Of a DNA stretch of 15,204 nucleotides, positions 14,798-15,204 are shown piece by piece (position 1 is the first letter of the stretch; every line of letters begins with the position of its first letter). Under the pieces are notes generated by a model. The model saw only the letters and a list, made by a program, of their open reading frames with translations, was not told where the DNA came from and searched no databases. Source of the DNA: Miltoncostaeaceae bacterium (GTDB lineage Bacteria > Actinomycetota > Thermoleophilia > Miltoncostaeales > Miltoncostaeaceae); assembly GCA_030598075.1 (NCBI GenBank), contig JAUVQP010000016.1:1-15204 (forward strand). Direction: 5' to 3'. The position numbers and the translations under genes were made by a program.

Positions 14798-15204
14798 ATG
14801 GACGTACTGGAACTCATCGACAAGTTGGACGACCTGGTCCACAACGCGCGGGCGGTCCCGCTCACCGACCAGGTGCGCATCGACCGCGAGGCGATCTACG
14901 GCCTCCTCGACCAGATGCGTTCCACGATCCCGGAGGAGGTCAAGCAGGCGCGGTGGATCGTGAAAGAGCGGCAGGAGATGCTGGCCGAGGCCAAGCGTGA
15001 GGCCGAGCGCCTGGTGTCCGAGGCGCAAGAGAAGGCGGCGCACGAAGCCTCCGAGCAAGAGGTCGTGAAGAAGGCCGAGCGCGAGGCCACGCAGATCCTC
15101 GAAGAGGCTCGTCAGCGCGAGCGCGAGGTGCGTCTTGGCGCCGAGGACTACGCCGACGAGGTTCTCGCCACGCTCGAGAGCAACCTCGGCAAGATCCTGG
15201 CGGC
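14798..15204 (+). CDS. Coiled-coil DivIVA/SepIVA-like protein, 3'-truncated by the window edge
   Basis: The frame is open from ATG 14798 to the window end, giving 135 residues plus two bases. The first 46 residues are a small helical head (MDVLELIDKLDDLV, then VPLTDQVRIDREAIYGLLDQ). EEVKQARWIVKERQEMLAEA then starts a long stretch rich in Glu, Ala, Lys and Arg with heptad character, so a coiled coil is near certain. Such sequences are often annotated DivIVA-like or ATP-synthase-subunit-like because of composition. Position supports a SepIVA-type septation/cell-wall factor: in Mycobacterium the homologue lies beside DUF177 (YceD) and rnc, and in many actinobacteria this group follows coaD. That assignment is inference; the missing C-terminus prevents a check here. 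Confidence 0.8.
   Translation, partial: MDVLELIDKLDDLVHNARAVPLTDQVRIDREAIYGLLDQMRSTIPEEVKQARWIVKERQEMLAEAKREAERLVSEAQEKAAHEASEQEVVKKAEREATQILEEARQREREVRLGAEDYADEVLATLESNLGKILA

Overview
This is a very GC-rich (by eye around 70% or more), densely packed, housekeeping segment with every confident gene on the + strand. The gene order metK, priA, (unknown), def, fmt, rsmB, rpe, ribD, ribE, ribBA, ribH resembles the order known for Actinomycetota such as Mycobacterium. The 3' end (recG, rsmD, coaD, a DivIVA/SepIVA-like coiled-coil gene) is a second block also typical of that phylum. An actinobacterial chromosome is therefore the best guess, perhaps a deep branch such as Thermoleophilia; that placement is inference. 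No phage, IS, CRISPR, tRNA or rRNA is visible.

Layout. 1-996: 3' part of metK (SAM synthetase), followed by a hairpin at 1011-1032. 1041-1127: a possible 28-residue membrane peptide whose stop overlaps the most likely start of priA (1124-3331). PriA has no ATG/GTG/TTG start that keeps its conserved N-terminus. 3332-3562: a gene-free 231-base gap holding an inverted-repeat element that encloses several small hairpins. 3563-4432: a conserved-looking protein of unknown function, possibly a decayed PD-(D/E)XK-type nuclease fold. 4436-7220: def-fmt-rsmB, a translation-initiation and rRNA-methylation group with overlapping stop/start codons. 7347-11524: rpe-ribD-ribE-ribBA-ribH, supplying ribulose-5-phosphate chemistry and every riboflavin-pathway enzyme except the intermediate phosphatase. 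11521-13683: recG, overlapping ribH. 13708-14786: rsmD-coaD. 14798-15204: 5' part of a coiled-coil gene, cut by the window end.

How it works together. Def removes the formyl group that Fmt puts on initiator Met-tRNA, and RsmB and RsmD methylate 16S rRNA. MetK makes the SAM those methyltransferases use. Rpe interconverts ribulose-5-phosphate (the RibB substrate) and xylulose-5-phosphate. The Rib enzymes lead from GTP and ribulose-5-phosphate to riboflavin. PriA and RecG are both stalled-fork helicases and bracket the translation/riboflavin block. Seven junctions are 1-4 base stop/start overlaps (ATGA, GTGA, TGATG), which suggests translational coupling through long transcripts.

Most of the window is ordinary core genome. 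The items worth a second look are the priA start and its upstream microORF, the structured 3333-3505 element, the unknown 289-residue protein, candidate leaderless promoters at def and rpe, an active-site substitution in RibH, and the terminal SepIVA-like gene.
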